42,770 nt of DNA from Alphaproteobacteria bacterium (GCA_028691835.1 JAQUYN010000009.1:1-42770), one strand, 5' to 3'. Counted from the stretch's first letter, positions 1-8,688 are shown. Program-made: numbers and translations. Notes: generated by a model from the letters alone, not told the origin.

Positions 1-145
1 CTGCGCCTCGCACGCCTCTTGCCGGACGGCACCCCTTGCTTTTTAAGGAGAGGACTGTCCGGCGAGAGGCTATCTCCTCGCAACCGCTCATGACCCAGCG
101 CGTCGGTTCATCGGGCGGTTGGTATCATTCGAGGGTTAGTATAAG
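1..145 (+). repeat. Dispersed repeat family R1, copy A (cut by window edge)
   Basis: This copy shares long stretches with 8456-8580, 14207-14391 and 26026-26156, including the GCTCTGCGCCTC core, a GCCGGAC...GTCCGGC inverted repeat (about 21-27 and 57-63) and the CTCGCAACCGCTCATGAC block. Its right side carries two end-like motifs, GGTTGGTAT (117-125) and GGTTAGTATAA (134-144). No coding capacity is conserved among the copies, so the forward reading frame across it is taken as chance. The left part lies outside the window. Confidence 0.8.
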
Positions 146-255
146 CTTTCCCCCGTCTCGTGCAGCGGGGCCGAAGAGAAAGTTTCCGAGCAGAAGGCGG
201 GCGTTTTTACAATCCTTTTGTCGGGTTTTTGTTCTGCCGTTGAACCTCTCTGGGA

Positions 256-795
256 TCAGTTTTTTTGACAGTACAAAAGGGCGATATAGGGCGGCATGTT
301 GTTGTGGGGTTGATCTCCACCAGCATTCAATGTTGGGGAAGAAAAGTGATACCACTCAGGTGAGTTGGAATTGCCGCTGGCCATAACAGGGACACTTCCT
401 TTCCCATTTTCATTGTATTCTTGCCAGTCGGTTCCGTGGGCATGTGCAGGAATTTCTGTCACCGAGAGCGTATGGTTTTCCTCCCCGCCTGTTTCCCCCA
501 GACTTCTGAGTGTTAATCCAGCCCCAGCGCCCGCGCCAATGACTGTGCGTCCGGCAAGGCCGGGCAGGGGTGACCATCCTGCGGGGCAGGCGGCGAGATT
601 AAACATCATAACCGCCCCGGCGGGAATCGTGTTTGCCGTGCAGGCTACGCTTGTCCCCGTCCAAGTTAAGGCTTGCCCCGTGGGGCAGGCCGCGCTCGGT
701 GGCAAGTTGCCATTTTCTGGGGGAAAGAGTTGTCCCGCTTGAACGGGTGGAACGATGAAAATAACAAAGAGTATTAAAATCAATAGATTTTTCAT
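256..795 (-). CDS. Secreted phage tail-collar-like protein
   Basis: A 179-residue protein with a clear signal peptide (MKNLLILILFVIFIVPPVQA, cleavage expected after VQA). The mature part has a collar-domain pattern: an N-terminal segment ending in IPAGAVMMF, then GWSPLPGLAGRTVIGAG, GETGGEENHTLSVTEIPAHAH, and a closing segment GGDQPHNNMPPYIALLYC. In phage tail fibres and microcystin-dependent-protein relatives, this HTLxxxEMPxHxH ... NNMPPYxxxxY pattern marks the tail collar fold. Here it is fused to a secretion signal and no phage structural genes are nearby, so it is more likely an exported surface or envelope protein that borrowed the fold than part of a prophage. It stands alone, divergent from lon. 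Its ligand is unknown. Confidence 0.72.
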   Translation of the reverse strand: MKNLLILILFVIFIVPPVQAGQLFPPENGNLPPSAACPTGQALTWTGTSVACTANTIPAGAVMMFNLAACPAGWSPLPGLAGRTVIGAGAGAGLTLRSLGETGGEENHTLSVTEIPAHAHGTDWQEYNENGKGSVPVMASGNSNSPEWYHFSSPTLNAGGDQPHNNMPPYIALLYCQKN

Positions 796-892
796 GGGGC
801 GTTCTTTCTTGTGTCCATGATAGATTAGTTATTGAGTAACTGTTAATAAACAATAAAATAGGTCTTGCATCAAACATTCAGCAAAAAGACTC

Positions 893-922
893 CTTGAAAT
901 ACTTTTTTTAGGCACCACTTAT
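893..922 (+). promoter_or_regulatory. Candidate heat-shock (sigma-32) promoter of lon
   Basis: CTTGAA at 893-898 is followed after 16 bases by CCACTTAT at 915-922. This resembles the RpoH pattern CTTGAA - about 13-17 - CCCCATNT. It lies about 105 bases before the lon start, and lon is a classic heat-shock gene. The -10 half is imperfect. Confidence 0.4.
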
Positions 923-1028
923 CAATTATGTCGTTTGCTTGTTTTTTGCTGTTTTTGGTCAAAAGATCAGGCATGATGGATTGGTGATTTGGGGCGATTC
1001 AGTGTTCCCCTGAAAGGAAAGTTTTTGC

Positions 1029-3452
1029 ATGGTTGTTGAGTCTCCTGCTGGCGCGTTGTATCCCGTACTCCCGCTTCGTGACATTGTCGTTTTTCCGCAT
1101 ATGATCGTGCCCTTGTTCGTTGGGCGTGAGAAGTCTGTGCGTGCGCTTGAAGACGTGATGCAGGAGGATAAGCAGATCCTTTTGCTGACACAGAAAGACG
1201 CGGCTCAGGACGATCCCCAGAAAGGCGACCTTTATCTCCAAGGGACCATCGGTACGGTCTTGCAGCTTCTTAAGCTTCCCGATGGCACGGTTAAGGTTCT
1301 TGTCGAAGGTGGCGCGCGCGCACGCGTCGTCCGCTTTACTGACACTCCCGACTTCTTCCAAGCTTTTGCTGAACCTATTGAAGAGTTCACAGGCGATAAG
1401 GCTGAGCTGGATGCTCTGTCACGTGGCGTTGTCACGCAGTTTGAGCAGTATATCAAGCTGAACAAAAAGATCCCGCCAGAGGTGATGGTCACCGTCAATC
1501 AGATCGACGAGCCCGCGCGCCTTGCTGATACCATATCTTCGCACCTTGCGCTGAAGATTGCCGAGAAACAGGCCTTGCTAGAAATTCCATCCGTGAATGA
1601 TCGCTTGGAGCGTATCTTTGGCCATATGGAAGGCGAAATTGGCGTCCTTCAAGTTGAAAAACGTATTCGTACCCGCGTTAAAAAGCAGATGGAAAAAACG
1701 CAGCGCGAATATTATTTGAATGAGCAGATGAAGGCCATTCAAAAGGAACTTGGCGAAGGCGAAGACGGCAAGGATGAGATTTCCGAACTTGAGTCCAAGA
1801 TCAAAGAGACAAAGCTGACGAAGGAGGCCAGCGAGAAATGCTTGGCCGAGTTGAAGAAGTTGCGCACCATGAGCCCCATGTCGGCGGAGGCTACAGTTGT
1901 ACGCAATTATCTTGATTGGATGTTGGCCATTCCTTGGCAAAAGCGCACGAAGACGCGCCGTAATATCAAAGAAGCGCAGAAGATCTTGGATGTTGATCAT
2001 TACAGCCTTGAGAAAGTCAAAGAACGCATTCTTGAATATCTTGCTGTTCAACAGCGCCAAGGCAAACTAAAGGGGCCGATCCTTTGCCTCGTTGGGCCTC
2101 CTGGTGTTGGTAAAACGTCGCTTGGCAAATCGATTGCCCGTGCAACAGGGCGTAATTTTGTCCGTATGTCATTGGGCGGTGTTCGCGATGAATCTGAAAT
2201 TCGAGGCCATCGCCGCACGTATATTGGTTCTATGCCCGGCAAAGTTGTGCAAGGCATGAAAAAGGCAAAGTCCTCTAATCCGCTTTTCTTGTTGGATGAG
2301 GTGGATAAGCTAGGTTCAGATTGGCGCGGCGACCCGTCTTCGGCTTTGCTGGAGGTTTTGGATCCTGAGCAGAACAACACGTTCAACGATCACTATCTTG
2401 AAGTCGATTATGATTTGTCGGATGTGATGTTCGTTTGCACGGCCAATACGCTTAAGATGCCACAACCGCTTTTGGATCGTATGGAAATCATTCGTCTTGC
2501 CGGTTATACGGAAGATGAAAAGATCGAGATTGCGCAGCGCCATCTCGTTGCCAAGACGATGAAGGAACATGGGTTGAAGAAATCGGAGTTTTCGATTTCC
2601 GAGGACGCACTGCGTGACATCATCCGTTATTATACGCGTGAAGCTGGCGTACGTAATCTGGAACGTGAAATTGCGAAGCTCTCGCGCAAAGCGATCAAGG
2701 AAATCTTGGTCAAGACGGGCACGAAGAGCATTCACATTACACGCCGGAATCTTGAAAAGTATCTTGGTGTCAAAAAGTTCCGTTATGGCGAAGTTGAGGC
2801 CGAGGATCTGATCGGTGTGACAACGGGTCTTGCTTGGACGGAAGTTGGCGGTGAGCTGCTATCGATTGAAGCCGTCGCGCTTCCCGGCAAGGGCAAGATT
2901 ACGATCACGGGTAAACTGGGCGATGTGATGCGTGAATCTGTACAGGCTGCGGAAAGTTATGTGAAGGCGCGTGCTGCGCAGTTTGGCATTCAACGCAATG
3001 TACTCGAAAAACGAGACATCCACGTTCACGTTCCTGAAGGTGCAACGCCCAAGGACGGACCTAGTGCTGGTGTGGCGATGGTAACCTCTATCGTCTCTGT
3101 TTTGACGGGCGTTCCGATCCATAAGGATGTTTGTATGACGGGCGAGATCACGTTGCGTGGGCGCGTTCTTCCTATTGGCGGGCTGAAGGAAAAACTTCTT
3201 GCCGCTTTGCGCGGTGGTTTGACGACAGTGTGTTTGCCCAAAGAAAATGAAAAGGATTTGGCCGAAATCCCAGACAACGTGAAGAAGGGGATGAAAATCA
3301 TTTTCATCAACAATGTTGACGAGGTTCTAAGCGTTGCTTTGACCAAGCCGTTGATCCCTGTCATTTGGGAAGACGATCTTGCCATTGACACTGTTGGTAA
3401 AACAGCAAAGGCGAGTGAAGGCCAAGCGAGCGGAGAGAATATCTGCCACTAA
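1029..3452 (+). CDS. lon: ATP-dependent protease Lon
   Basis: 807 residues, full length for LonA. The protein has the N-terminal substrate-binding LAN domain ([15 protein letters not shown] near residue 12), a coiled central helical region, an AAA+ module with Walker A GPPGVGKT at 356-363 and Walker B LLDEVDK with D423/E424, and a C-terminal S16 protease domain. The catalytic dyad is Ser679 ([11 protein letters not shown]) and Lys722 (GGLKEKLL), the same numbering as the E. coli enzyme. Lon forms a cytosolic hexamer that unfolds and degrades misfolded and short-lived regulatory proteins. The start is fixed by AAAGGAAAG about 8 bases upstream of ATG 1029. A heat-shock-like promoter lies upstream, and hupB follows, a lon-hupB order common in proteobacteria. 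Confidence 0.98.
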   Translation: MVVESPAGALYPVLPLRDIVVFPHMIVPLFVGREKSVRALEDVMQEDKQILLLTQKDAAQDDPQKGDLYLQGTIGTVLQLLKLPDGTVKVLVEGGARARVVRFTDTPDFFQAFAEPIEEFTGDKAELDALSRGVVTQFEQYIKLNKKIPPEVMVTVNQIDEPARLADTISSHLALKIAEKQALLEIPSVNDRLERIFGHMEGEIGVLQVEKRIRTRVKKQMEKTQREYYLNEQMKAIQKELGEGEDGKDEISELESKIKETKLTKEASEKCLAELKKLRTMSPMSAEATVVRNYLDWMLAIPWQKRTKTRRNIKEAQKILDVDHYSLEKVKERILEYLAVQQRQGKLKGPILCLVGPPGVGKTSLGKSIARATGRNFVRMSLGGVRDESEIRGHRRTYIGSMPGKVVQGMKKAKSSNPLFLLDEVDKLGSDWRGDPSSALLEVLDPEQNNTFNDHYLEVDYDLSDVMFVCTANTLKMPQPLLDRMEIIRLAGYTEDEKIEIAQRHLVAKTMKEHGLKKSEFSISEDALRDIIRYYTREAGVRNLEREIAKLSRKAIKEILVKTGTKSIHITRRNLEKYLGVKKFRYGEVEAEDLIGVTTGLAWTEVGGELLSIEAVALPGKGKITITGKLGDVMRESVQAAESYVKARAAQFGIQRNVLEKRDIHVHVPEGATPKDGPSAGVAMVTSIVSVLTGVPIHKDVCMTGEITLRGRVLPIGGLKEKLLAALRGGLTTVCLPKENEKDLAEIPDNVKKGMKIIFINNVDEVLSVALTKPLIPVIWEDDLAIDTVGKTAKASEGQASGENICH

Positions 3453-3649
3453 AGCGGTATTCGAAGTGGTTGACGTAGCGTTGACGGCATGCAGCTGCTC
3501 TGTTTGTTTGCCGAGCAGATTCGCGCGAACCGTTGGTGTATAAAGGTGCCAACCTCAGCGCAAGCTGCTTTAGGGGCGTTGTGTTATGGTCGTTTTTTGC
3601 ATGATGGTTAAAAATGGCAGAAAAGCTTGTTTCGTGACGTGTATCAGCA

Positions 3650-3679
3650 TTGACTCATCAAAGCATCAATGCCTAGAAT
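3650..3679 (+). promoter_or_regulatory. Candidate sigma-70 promoter of hupB
   Basis: TTGACT (3650-3655), an 18-base spacer and TAGAAT (3674-3679) give a good housekeeping promoter about 80 bases before the hupB start. The rest of the 310-base lon-hupB gap shows no other gene or clear terminator. Confidence 0.5.
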
Positions 3680-3762
3680 CCAACCTATAGGGTCGCTGGA
3701 TTCGTGTTATGATTTTGGGTCCGGTTTCCATCAGCATACGTAAACCAACAGGGAGTTCTCTC

Positions 3763-4062
3763 GTGAATAAGAATGAATTTATCGCGGCAGTTGCAGATAG
3801 TAAATCTTTGACGAAGCTTGATCTGTCCAAGTCGGCTGTTTCGACGATCATTGACGCCGTACTTGATACGATTGAAGGCGCATTGAAAAAGGGTGATGAA
3901 GTTCGCCTTGTTGGTTTTGGTAATTTCTACGTTGCAAAGCGTGCGGCGTCTGAAGGTCGTAACCCCCGCACGGGTGAAGCGATCAGTATTAAGGCTTCTA
4001 AGCTCCCCAAGTTTCGCGCTGGCAAGCAGTTGAAGGAAACGGTTAACGGCGTGAAGAAGTAA
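3763..4062 (+). CDS. hupB: DNA-binding protein HU
   Basis: 99 residues. HU is a small dimeric nucleoid protein that bends DNA without sequence specificity. The sequence starts MNKNEFIAAVAD (from a GTG codon) and has the HU core VGFGNFYVAKRAASEGRNPRTGE, the beta-arm DNA-binding signature, followed by KLPKFRAGKQLKE. The frame extends upstream to ATG 3709, but the GTG at 3763 is preferred. It gives the standard HU N-terminus and has GGGAG (3751-3755) seven bases upstream, whereas the 18 extra residues resemble nothing in the family. It is separated from lon by its own likely promoter and followed by a strong terminator. Family assignment is certain; whether it is the alpha or beta type cannot be decided here. 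Confidence 0.96.
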   Translation: MNKNEFIAAVADSKSLTKLDLSKSAVSTIIDAVLDTIEGALKKGDEVRLVGFGNFYVAKRAASEGRNPRTGEAISIKASKLPKFRAGKQLKETVNGVKK

Positions 4063-4106
4063 GCTTTAGCGCGCTGTCGGGAGACTTCTTGCGTAAAAAG
4101 TTTAAA

Positions 4107-4143
4107 GCGGGGCGAGGATTTTTATCCTTAGCCCTGTTTTTTT
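4107..4143 (+). terminator. Rho-independent terminator after hupB
   Basis: The stem GGGGCGAGGAT / ATCCTTAGCCCT around a short T-rich loop is followed by a run of seven T residues. It lies 45 bases past the hupB stop codon. Confidence 0.85.
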
Positions 4144-4205
4144 GTCTTTATGGGTAAATAATCGCTGTATTTTCCGGCAAAGTTTGCTAACAAGGTCCTC
4201 GGTAA

Positions 4206-4280
4206 GGGCAGTTAGCTCAGCGGTAGAGCATCTCGTTTACACCGAGAGGGTCGGGGGTTCGAAACCCTCACTGCCTACCA
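4206..4280 (+). tRNA. tRNA-Val (anticodon TAC)
   Basis: A complete cloverleaf of 75 bases. The acceptor arms are GGGCAGT / ACTGCCT, the D arm is GCTC...GAGC, and the anticodon stem TCTCG/CGAGA encloses the loop TTTACAC (anticodon TAC, read as UAC). The T arm is GGGGGTTCGAAACCC, and the CCA tail is encoded. Its last 18 bases recur exactly 200 bases downstream (see the 4463-4480 repeat), marking it as a used integration site. Confidence 0.96.
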
Positions 4281-4317
4281 AAACAAAAGGGTCAGCTTTG
4301 CTGGCCCTTTTGTTTTG
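4281..4317 (+). terminator. Terminator after tRNA-Val
   Basis: A long hairpin directly after the CCA end. AACAAAAGGGTCAGC pairs with GCTGGCCCTTTTGTT around a TTTG loop, ending in a T-rich tract. Confidence 0.8.
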
Positions 4318-4462
4318 GTTATGTGAAGGGTGTTTTTAACTCCCGACAAGTTGGGGTTCGACAACGAGCCGTTCCGTGACATTTGTGCGGACGCGTACGC
4401 GCAAATGACAAAGGAAAAAGAACGGCGAAGTTGCCACGAGGGGCGCTTGCGCCCCGAAGTGC

Positions 4463-4480
4463 AACCCTCACTGCCTACCA
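4463..4480 (+). repeat. Duplicated tRNA-Val 3' end (att-like scar)
   Basis: AACCCTCACTGCCTACCA is identical to the last 18 bases of tRNA-Val (4263-4280). The two copies start exactly 200 bases apart. The upstream part of this second copy is not a tRNA: no D or anticodon arm can be folded. The DNA between the copies includes an imperfect palindrome centred near 4391-4396 (CATTTGTGCG / CGCGCAAATG). A duplicated tRNA 3' end is the usual mark of site-specific integration by a tyrosine recombinase, and a remnant of such an integrase lies about 0.8 kb downstream. Confidence 0.7.
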
Positions 4481-4488
4481 ACTACATC

Positions 4489-4519
4489 AAAGGCTTGGGC
4501 TCATCCCCAAGCCTTTTGT
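4489..4519 (+). terminator. Second terminator after the tRNA-Val scar
   Basis: AAGGCTTGGG / CCCAAGCCTT around CTCATC, followed by TTGTG. It sits just past the duplicated tRNA end, mirroring the arrangement after the real tRNA. Confidence 0.7.
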
Positions 4520-4644
4520 GTTATGAGTTGGGCAGTTTTCTGTTTTTTTTTCTTGTCTCATAACTGAAACGGTGGGCTGTTGCTTTGTTGGGCATGAATT
4601 GTGTGTTATCAATTTAACCACTGATTCATGTGCTGAGGTGTCCC

Positions 4645-5232
4645 GTGGGTATATTCATTGCTATCGTTCTTCTAGTGATTGGGCTTGGCATTGTTGCTGT
4701 TATAATTGATGGGAAAGAGAAAAAACGAAAAATTCAAGCTCTTAACGATATACCAGATTTTGAACCGTCGATATTTTTTGTCGGAGCTTCATCTATTGAA
4801 AGTACGTGCCCACACATAGCAATCGCGATAGACCCTAAACGCGAGAAGTTTGCAACTACAAAAAACGGAGAAGTTGCCAAGGTCTATCCTTTTTCTAGTG
4901 TATTATCCGTGGAAATCGTAAAGAACGGAGAATCATTACAGAAAACAAATAGAGGAAGTCAGGCGGCTGGTGCCGTCGTGGGAGCGGTTTTGCTTGGGCC
5001 AATCGGCCTTCTTCTAGGTGGTGTGACTGGGAGTAAGCGGAGTGTTGAAAAAGTTAAGAAATTATCTTTGAGTATATTTACGAAAAATCTCGAAAATCCA
5101 TTAATTGAAATTTGTTTTCTTGATTCTAAAAATGGTCATTCCCCAGATAGCTCGATCGTTAAAGGTGCTGTTGAGGATTTGAACAACTGGTATGGACGCT
5201 TTCAAGCTGTTGTGAGTGCTGGGGCACATTGA
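4645..5232 (+). CDS. Hypothetical membrane protein with glycine-zipper hairpin
   Basis: 195 residues, function not recognised. An N-terminal membrane segment (IFIAIVLLVIGLGIVAVII) is followed by a basic stretch (KEKKRK). A soluble domain with PFSSVLSVEIVKNGE comes next, then a glycine-rich hydrophobic hairpin (AAGAVVGAVLLGPIGLLLGG) ending in basic residues, and a C-terminal domain. The pattern 'VEIV..GE..KT.RG' plus a glycine zipper is seen in hypothetical proteins of accessory regions; that link is from memory. The frame opens at GTG 4630, but GTG 4645 is preferred because GAGG at 4635-4638 is six bases upstream. It is more AT-rich than its neighbours and lies between a tRNA scar and an integrase remnant, so it is probably cargo of a vanished mobile element. 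Confidence 0.6.
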   Translation: MGIFIAIVLLVIGLGIVAVIIDGKEKKRKIQALNDIPDFEPSIFFVGASSIESTCPHIAIAIDPKREKFATTKNGEVAKVYPFSSVLSVEIVKNGESLQKTNRGSQAAGAVVGAVLLGPIGLLLGGVTGSKRSVEKVKKLSLSIFTKNLENPLIEICFLDSKNGHSPDSSIVKGAVEDLNNWYGRFQAVVSAGAH

Positions 5233-5276
5233 CAATGCGTATAACAAAGTAATCCCTATTTGTAGGGCGAGAGCAG

Positions 5277-5459
5277 TCAGAAACGAGCAAGTTGAGATTG
5301 CTCCAATTTTTTCATAGCGGCCTTGGCTCGTTCCTTCTGCTTTGCCCAAGCCACATAGTGCGAGACCATGCGATCTGTTTTGTGTCCGGTGATGGCTTTG
5401 ATTTGTTCGCTTGTGCAGCCAGCCTCGGCAAGGTTGCCTGTGGCGGTTTTGCGTAAGGT
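5277..5459 (-). pseudogene. Tyrosine recombinase (integrase) C-terminal remnant
   Basis: Read on the minus strand, 5459-5277 encodes about 60 residues typical of the end of a phage-type integrase. These are TLRKTATGNLAEAGCTSEQI, then KAITGHKT (box II 'GH'), then HYVAWAKQ near the catalytic-tyrosine region, and a basic helical tail ending in a TGA stop. The upstream catalytic Arg/Lys region and the N-terminal domains are missing; the frame meets a stop just before this point and the sequence upstream is unrelated. It is therefore a truncated, non-functional remnant. Together with the duplicated tRNA-Val end it records an excised or decayed integrative element. Confidence 0.75.
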
Positions 5460-5807
5460 TTGCTCCCGCTATGGTTGGGGCATCGCCCCCCCCAATGCCG
5501 GAAAAGATATATTGAAGCTCTTGCATAAGCTGAGTGAAGCATGAAATCAAACTCAACCTTTTGTCCGGACGAGCATCGCGCCCGTAGGCGCCCCGAAGAG
5601 AAAGTTTCCCCGGACACATGGAGAGTTTTGCTATCACCTTGATTTTAGGTTATGCAAGAGGTGTATTGTATAAAATTTTCCTCTTCAGGTTTTGCGCTTT
5701 TTATTTTAATAGCTTTTTATAGAATAAAGAGAGCCTTGCAATGATCTCATAGGGTGTTTAGAGTTTACCTATACCTCCTTTTTATATGTCCAACTATAGA
5801 GAATTGC
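5460..5807. other. Gene-poor stretch before the Gly-rich protein
   Basis: No convincing gene. The stretch contains a run of eight C (5486-5493) and the 17-base string CCGAAGAGAAAGTTTCC at 5593-5609, which also occurs at 171-187 beside repeat copy A. An AT-rich section follows (5650-5750) that probably holds the promoter of the next gene. It looks like debris of the element that left the integrase remnant. Confidence 0.45.
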
Positions 5808-8453
5808 ATGAAATACCTTCAATTGTCTTCTTCAGTTATAGCTCTCTCCTTTGGTCTTCTGTTGGCCCCGTCAACAGCGTCTCTTGCTGCGACAACTGTT
5901 TCCGGGGCTGCTGGCGATGCGGGAATAAGCACAGCTACGAATGGCGGTGACGGTCAGGATGCAAACATCACTGAACTCCCGTTGTCTGGATCCCCCTATA
6001 CGGCCATTGGTGGCGCGGGTGGTGATGCTTATACGGATGAAGAGACGTTATTCGGGTCGGGTGGAAATGGCGGCGCGGCAAGTGCTCAGGATCATTTCAC
6101 TCATGAGGGGAGTGAGACGGTTCTTTCTGTTACAACAATTGGTGGAAACGGGGGACAAGCTTTTGGCATCAATGAAATTGGCGGCGCGGGTGGTGTTGCG
6201 ACGACTTTCTTTGATGTGACGCAGACAAATTTATTGCCGCTTAGTTTATCGGGATACCAAATTGGTGGTGATGGCGGCGATGGATTTTTGGGCGCTGCTG
6301 GGGGCAATGGCGCAAGTTCTATGATGCTGAATGCTGTGATGGGAACTGCAACAGCGGATGAGGATCTATATCAGGAAGCCACAGGTGGTCACGGTGGTTC
6401 AAGCGCTGGCGGCCTTGCCGGATCTGGTGGTGATGCGCGTTCGATACTGACCTTGGATAATAAGACAGCGTCGAGTTTGATTGTAAGTTCAATCGCGAAC
6501 GCCGGTTCAGGTGGGGACGCAATGGACGCTGCCGCCGTTGCGGGTTCAGCGGGGGACGCTGTATCAAGCATAAGTATAACGGATACAGTTGCCTCGTCGG
6601 TTCGTGCGTTGGTTCGTGCTGTCGGCGGGGATGGTGGTGATGATGAGTTTTTAGGCGAGGATGAATTTTTTGTCGGCGCCACAAAAGGTGGGGATGCTCA
6701 TGCCGAGCTGATGATTCAAACATTTGGAACATCGGCAGGACGTACTTCTCTATATGAGCCTTATCCGTTTAACGTTGTGTCGGCGTTTGGTGGAGGTGCT
6801 GGGACCTCATCTGATGGTTTTGGTGCCGCGATGGATGGTGGCGCAGCGACAGCTCTTTATACAGGCAGCGCTTATGGACTTTCTGCGGCAAGGGTTACAG
6901 CTGAAGGCGGTGCTGGTGGTGATCATTTAGGGTTTGGAGATGGCGGTACAGGGGGCTTTGCCGAAGCGCATGGCGATTTGACACTTTATGATCCCACCCC
7001 GCAGGACTCATTTTTTGTACAAAACGAGTTGATCGTTCAGGCCTTCGGTGGTTCAGGTGGCGATGCTTATGCCGAAGGGGCAAAAGCAGGAAACGGCGGC
7101 GAATCCCTCGCAACAGCTGTTATTTCTGCCGTGGGCAGCGTCACGGATCATCACATTTCAGCTTCTGTGTATCAGGCAGGGGGAAGTGGCGGTAATGGCT
7201 ATTATGGTGCAGATGGCGGCGATGGCGCTGATTCTGTTCTTGATAACGCTGTAAGCGGAACGACCTCTGGCGTTTTGACTCTTGTGCAAACAGCTCAGGG
7301 TGGCGCTGCTGGCGCAAGTGAGGGCGGCACGGCGGGCGTCGCGGGTAATGCTTTGGTGACATTATCTGTTGCCGATATGTATGCAAGTGAGCTGAACGTT
7401 TACGGCGAAGCCATCGGCGGGTTGGGTGGTGACGCAGACTTGGGCGTGGCCACGGTGGGTGGTCAGGCATTGAGCGACGTGAGCGTTATATCTACACGCC
7501 TTGGTGCGACGGTTCGGGTTAGCAGTAATGCCCCGGCCGGATATGGCGGCATGAGTTATTCGTCTGATTCAGATGATGATGAGTCGTATTTCTTTGAAAG
7601 AAGTGGGACATCACATGCTTCGGCCTCTGCGACGGGCGCTGGATTTCAAAACGTCATAGAGGCTTATGCCGTGGCATCAGGTGATACAGGGCAATCCGAG
7701 GCAAGCAGTACCGTAACGGACTTGAATGCCAACAAGCTGATTACAAAAGCTTCTGGGGGGCTTGCGGATTCGACTCTGTCAGCAAGCACGCTCGCGGTTG
7801 CTGGGCTTTCGTCTTATCAATCCGCAGCCCTGTCGAATATGGGGCATGTCAGCTCAATTGGTAACTTGACGGTTTCGGCGCAAACTCCTTCCAAACTTTC
7901 TCAGTTGGGGACGGCTTCAGCAGACTTTACGGTTGTTGGCGATGGCGGAATGGGGGCCGCAAATAATGAGGAGAGTGCCCAGTTTGAACCTGTGACTTAT
8001 TCGATGTCGGCGGATTATTCGTTTGCTGATTTGGGAATGGGGAATGATCTTCTTTTTGGGCTAACAGACTCAACGCTCTACGGCACAGGGTTCCAGTCTT
8101 TGTCGTTTTCATTGACTCAGGACAACAGTCTTCTTTACAGCAATACGTTTGCTTCAATGGATGATTGGAACGCTTTCTTTGAAAGCCCGCTCAGTCTTGG
8201 CAGTGTCGATGGGGCAACGCGAGTTCAGGTGGCAATGTCCGAAGTGTTGTTGGGCATAGATAATGGCTATTTAGTTGATTTTGCCTTTGTTACGGCTCCA
8301 TCCGGTACGATTACTGGGGCCGTTACCAGTGTATCCAATGTCCCATTACCTGCCGCCGCGCCTTTGTTTGTGATTGCTTTAGGTGGATTAGGCTTTTGGG
8401 GACGTTGTCGTAATAAGCGGGAGATGCCTTATACCAATCCGTCTATGAACTGA
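5808..8453 (+). CDS. Large glycine-rich surface protein with VPLPA-CTERM tail
   Basis: 881 residues from ATG 5808, chosen because it gives a proper signal peptide (MKYLQLSSSVIALSFGLLLA...TASLAA). The 18 residues before it in the open frame do not look like part of a secretion signal. Roughly residues 25-600 are built from about 20 GGxGG(D/N)A-type glycine clusters separated by 20-45 residue segments rich in Ser, Ala, Thr and Val. A more ordinary beta-rich domain follows (about 700-840). The C-terminus is a sorting tail: VPLPAAAPLF, a hydrophobic glycine-rich helix, then RCRNKR. This matches the VPLPA variant of PEP-CTERM, which is cut and anchored by an exosortase. The protein is therefore likely exported and displayed or released as matrix or adhesin. 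No exosortase gene is in this window. Asp and Asn within the clusters may bind calcium, but that is inference. Confidence 0.8.
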   Translation: MKYLQLSSSVIALSFGLLLAPSTASLAATTVSGAAGDAGISTATNGGDGQDANITELPLSGSPYTAIGGAGGDAYTDEETLFGSGGNGGAASAQDHFTHEGSETVLSVTTIGGNGGQAFGINEIGGAGGVATTFFDVTQTNLLPLSLSGYQIGGDGGDGFLGAAGGNGASSMMLNAVMGTATADEDLYQEATGGHGGSSAGGLAGSGGDARSILTLDNKTASSLIVSSIANAGSGGDAMDAAAVAGSAGDAVSSISITDTVASSVRALVRAVGGDGGDDEFLGEDEFFVGATKGGDAHAELMIQTFGTSAGRTSLYEPYPFNVVSAFGGGAGTSSDGFGAAMDGGAATALYTGSAYGLSAARVTAEGGAGGDHLGFGDGGTGGFAEAHGDLTLYDPTPQDSFFVQNELIVQAFGGSGGDAYAEGAKAGNGGESLATAVISAVGSVTDHHISASVYQAGGSGGNGYYGADGGDGADSVLDNAVSGTTSGVLTLVQTAQGGAAGASEGGTAGVAGNALVTLSVADMYASELNVYGEAIGGLGGDADLGVATVGGQALSDVSVISTRLGATVRVSSNAPAGYGGMSYSSDSDDDESYFFERSGTSHASASATGAGFQNVIEAYAVASGDTGQSEASSTVTDLNANKLITKASGGLADSTLSASTLAVAGLSSYQSAALSNMGHVSSIGNLTVSAQTPSKLSQLGTASADFTVVGDGGMGAANNEESAQFEPVTYSMSADYSFADLGMGNDLLFGLTDSTLYGTGFQSLSFSLTQDNSLLYSNTFASMDDWNAFFESPLSLGSVDGATRVQVAMSEVLLGIDNGYLVDFAFVTAPSGTITGAVTSVSNVPLPAAAPLFVIALGGLGFWGRCRNKREMPYTNPSMN

Positions 8454-8455
8454 CG

Positions 8456-8580
8456 TATTGAGAGCGCTGTACGCATTCACTCGCTCTGCGCCTCACCTGC
8501 CGCTTGCCGAGCGGAAAGGTCTGTTCTTCTTGGCTTCTTCGGCCCGGCGAGCGTCCGGCTCCTCGCAACCGCTCATAACC
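8456..8580 (+). repeat. Dispersed repeat family R1, copy B (degenerate)
   Basis: Starts three bases after the stop codon of the Gly-rich gene. It contains CACTCGCTCTGCGCCTCAC and CTCCTCGCAACCGCTCATAAC, shared with copies A and D. The central hairpin region has diverged and neither TTATACCA end is preserved. The remaining bases to 8688 show no gene. Confidence 0.65.
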
Positions 8581-8688
8581 TGATTGGAATTCTCGCGGAG
8601 TCTGGGTATATTACTAAGAAATTGTAAGGGCAAGGGGGTGTGGCTGTGCGCGGACAAGTTATGGAAACGCGTGTCGCCCGAAACGGCA

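Noticed and set aside
171-187. 17-base string CCGAAGAGAAAGTTTCC shared with 5593-5609
   Set aside because: The match does not extend and no element boundaries are visible, so it is noted only as possible repeat debris.
4206-4480. A second tRNA-Val gene at the downstream repeat
   Set aside because: Only the last 18 bases match; no D arm, anticodon arm or 5' acceptor strand can be folded.
5101-7470. Long antisense frames across the integrase remnant and the Gly-rich gene
   Set aside because: They are shadows caused by skewed codon use (glycine codons read as Pro/His/Arg on the other strand).
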